Positions 63,107-64,000 of a stretch of 64,000 nucleotides of DNA are shown in pieces. Under the pieces are notes generated by a model. That model had not been told where the DNA came from, ran no database searches, and saw nothing but the letters and a program-made list of their open reading frames with translations. Location of the stretch: contig NC_059503.1 of NCBI RefSeq assembly GCF_914767665.1, positions 53,002,852 to 53,066,851 of the forward strand. The letters run 5' to 3'. Origin of the DNA: Harmonia axyridis (lineage: Eukaryota; Arthropoda; Insecta; Coleoptera; Coccinellidae). Position numbers and translations under genes: made by a program. Every line of letters begins with the position of its first letter. The stretch's first letter is position 1.

Positions 63107-64000
63107 ATTCAAACAATTTTCTATTTAAATATGAAACTTTCCACTAGAAATATCACTTCAACAACTGTTTATCAAGTAACTCTTGGAAGAATGTTCGCTA
63201 AACTGAGGTTACTTACAATTTGTCAATCCGGCATGGTTGACGAACATAGAATATTTTTCTTCTTCTTAACTATGTACAGGTCGAGCCATATATCTAATAT
63301 TAGGGGCCAGTTGCACCATTTACCTAAACATTGATTGAAATTTAAACATTGATTAATTTCTGATTTCTCTTGAGAAATCATAGAGTAATCAACGTTTAAA
63401 TTTTTAATTAATGTTTAGGCAAATGGTGCACCTGGCCCTTAGTCTATTGGGTAAAATATAGAAGTGCGCGTGCGCCGCATATTTTTTTGTTCATTCAGTC
63501 AATTTTACGTAGATATAAAAAGAGAGGGGTCTCAAGCAAATTATATACTTAAGGAGTTTACGAGGACAAACTTCAACTTAGGAAAACTGCAATTTCTCAT
63601 TGAATGGAGTAGTCTATAACTTCCAGAAAACATGAAAAAAAACTAAAAAGTCGAAATTTCATGAATTGTAATAAATTTTTCGTTATGATGGTTGCAAATC
63701 CATAAACCAATAAAAAAAAACTAACTACATAAAATATAATTGATATTTGAAAATATTCGAATAAATGAAAATAACCCTCAGCTAGTATTAAAAAAATTAC
63801 CTCCATATTCAAACAATTTTCTATTTAAACATGAAACTTTCCACTAGAAATATCACTTCAACAACTGTTTATCAAGTAACTCTTGGAAGAATGTTCGCTA
63901 AACTGAGGTTACTTACAATTTGTCAACCCGGCATGGTTGACGAACATAGAATATTTTTCTTCTTCTTAACTATGTACAGATCGAGCCATATGCCTTATAT
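63017..64000 (-). promoter_or_regulatory. Promoter/first-exon module block of copy 8 (at least 2 modules, cut by window end)
   Basis: First exons at 63101..63106 and 63801..63806; complete MITE at 63304..63438. The second module runs off the window before its MITE. Confidence 0.55.

Larger units (their letters stand above)
1..64000. repeat. Tandem array of ~7.3-8.4 kb units, each with a USP10-family gene
   Basis: The same landmarks recur in the same order and orientation nine times: gene exons, intron-1 inverted repeat, promoter modules, SINE with ribozyme motif, spacer and TA tract. Gene stop codons fall at 5778, 13085, 21023, 28971, 37361, 44813, 52134 and 59437, giving periods of 7307, 7938, 7948, 8390, 7452, 7321 and 7303 bp. 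Copies are nearly identical but carry private substitutions, indels and insertions, so they are distinct copies and not one sequence repeated by mistake. Neither end of the array lies inside the window. Inference: growth by unequal crossing over. Confidence 0.97.

Overview
This is an AT-rich eukaryotic window, most likely from an insect. The evidence for that is intron-containing genes, 5'-truncated non-LTR retrotransposons, a tRNA-headed SINE, MITEs and a short CCTAA/TTAGG-type telomeric run. The species cannot be named from sequence alone. No bacterial features are present.

The whole window is one head-to-tail tandem array. Measured stop codon to stop codon of the resident gene, the units are U0 (1-5777, cut at the left), U1 (5778-13084), U2 (13085-21022), U3 (21023-28970), U4 (28971-37360), U5 (37361-44812), U6 (44813-52133), U7 (52134-59436) and U8 (59437-64000, cut at the right). 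The basic unit is about 7.3 kb. Length differences come from gain or loss of an internal ~700 bp module, two LINE insertions, a 275 bp deletion, loss of one 187 bp repeat copy and a telomeric-repeat insertion.

Each unit carries on the minus strand a five-exon gene for a ubiquitin-specific protease of the USP10 family. I reconstructed it by matching splice sites and phases: a two-codon first exon (ATGGAG), exon 2 (124 nt), exon 3 (402 nt, WASLF motif), exon 4 (202 nt, catalytic Cys box) and exon 5 (958 nt, QEDAEEF box, catalytic His and Asp). The model gives 563 residues. Copies 1, 4, 5 and 8 look intact. Copy 2 has a frameshift, copy 3 a LINE insertion in exon 5, copy 6 a nonsense codon in exon 5 and copy 7 a nonsense codon in exon 2. 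Copy 0 runs off the left edge, so its state is unknown.

Reading along the minus strand, each unit runs: upstream spacer, tRNA-derived SINE, one to four promoter/first-exon modules (each with a MITE and a GC-rich motif), intron 1 with a large inverted repeat, the coding exons, then a 3' UTR with a variable (TA)n tract and AATAAA.

The most interesting item is inside the SINE. About 20 nt after the tRNA-like head lies a 76-nt motif with the full conserved core of a type III hammerhead self-cleaving ribozyme (CUGAUGA, GAAA, a GUA cleavage site and a 6-bp stem I). Its two hairpin loops contain perfectly complementary 10-mers, as expected for the loop-loop contact of natural hammerheads. Three of the eight copies keep every core feature and five carry lesions in or near the core. 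Because the element lies between same-strand tandem genes, read-through RNA would contain it.
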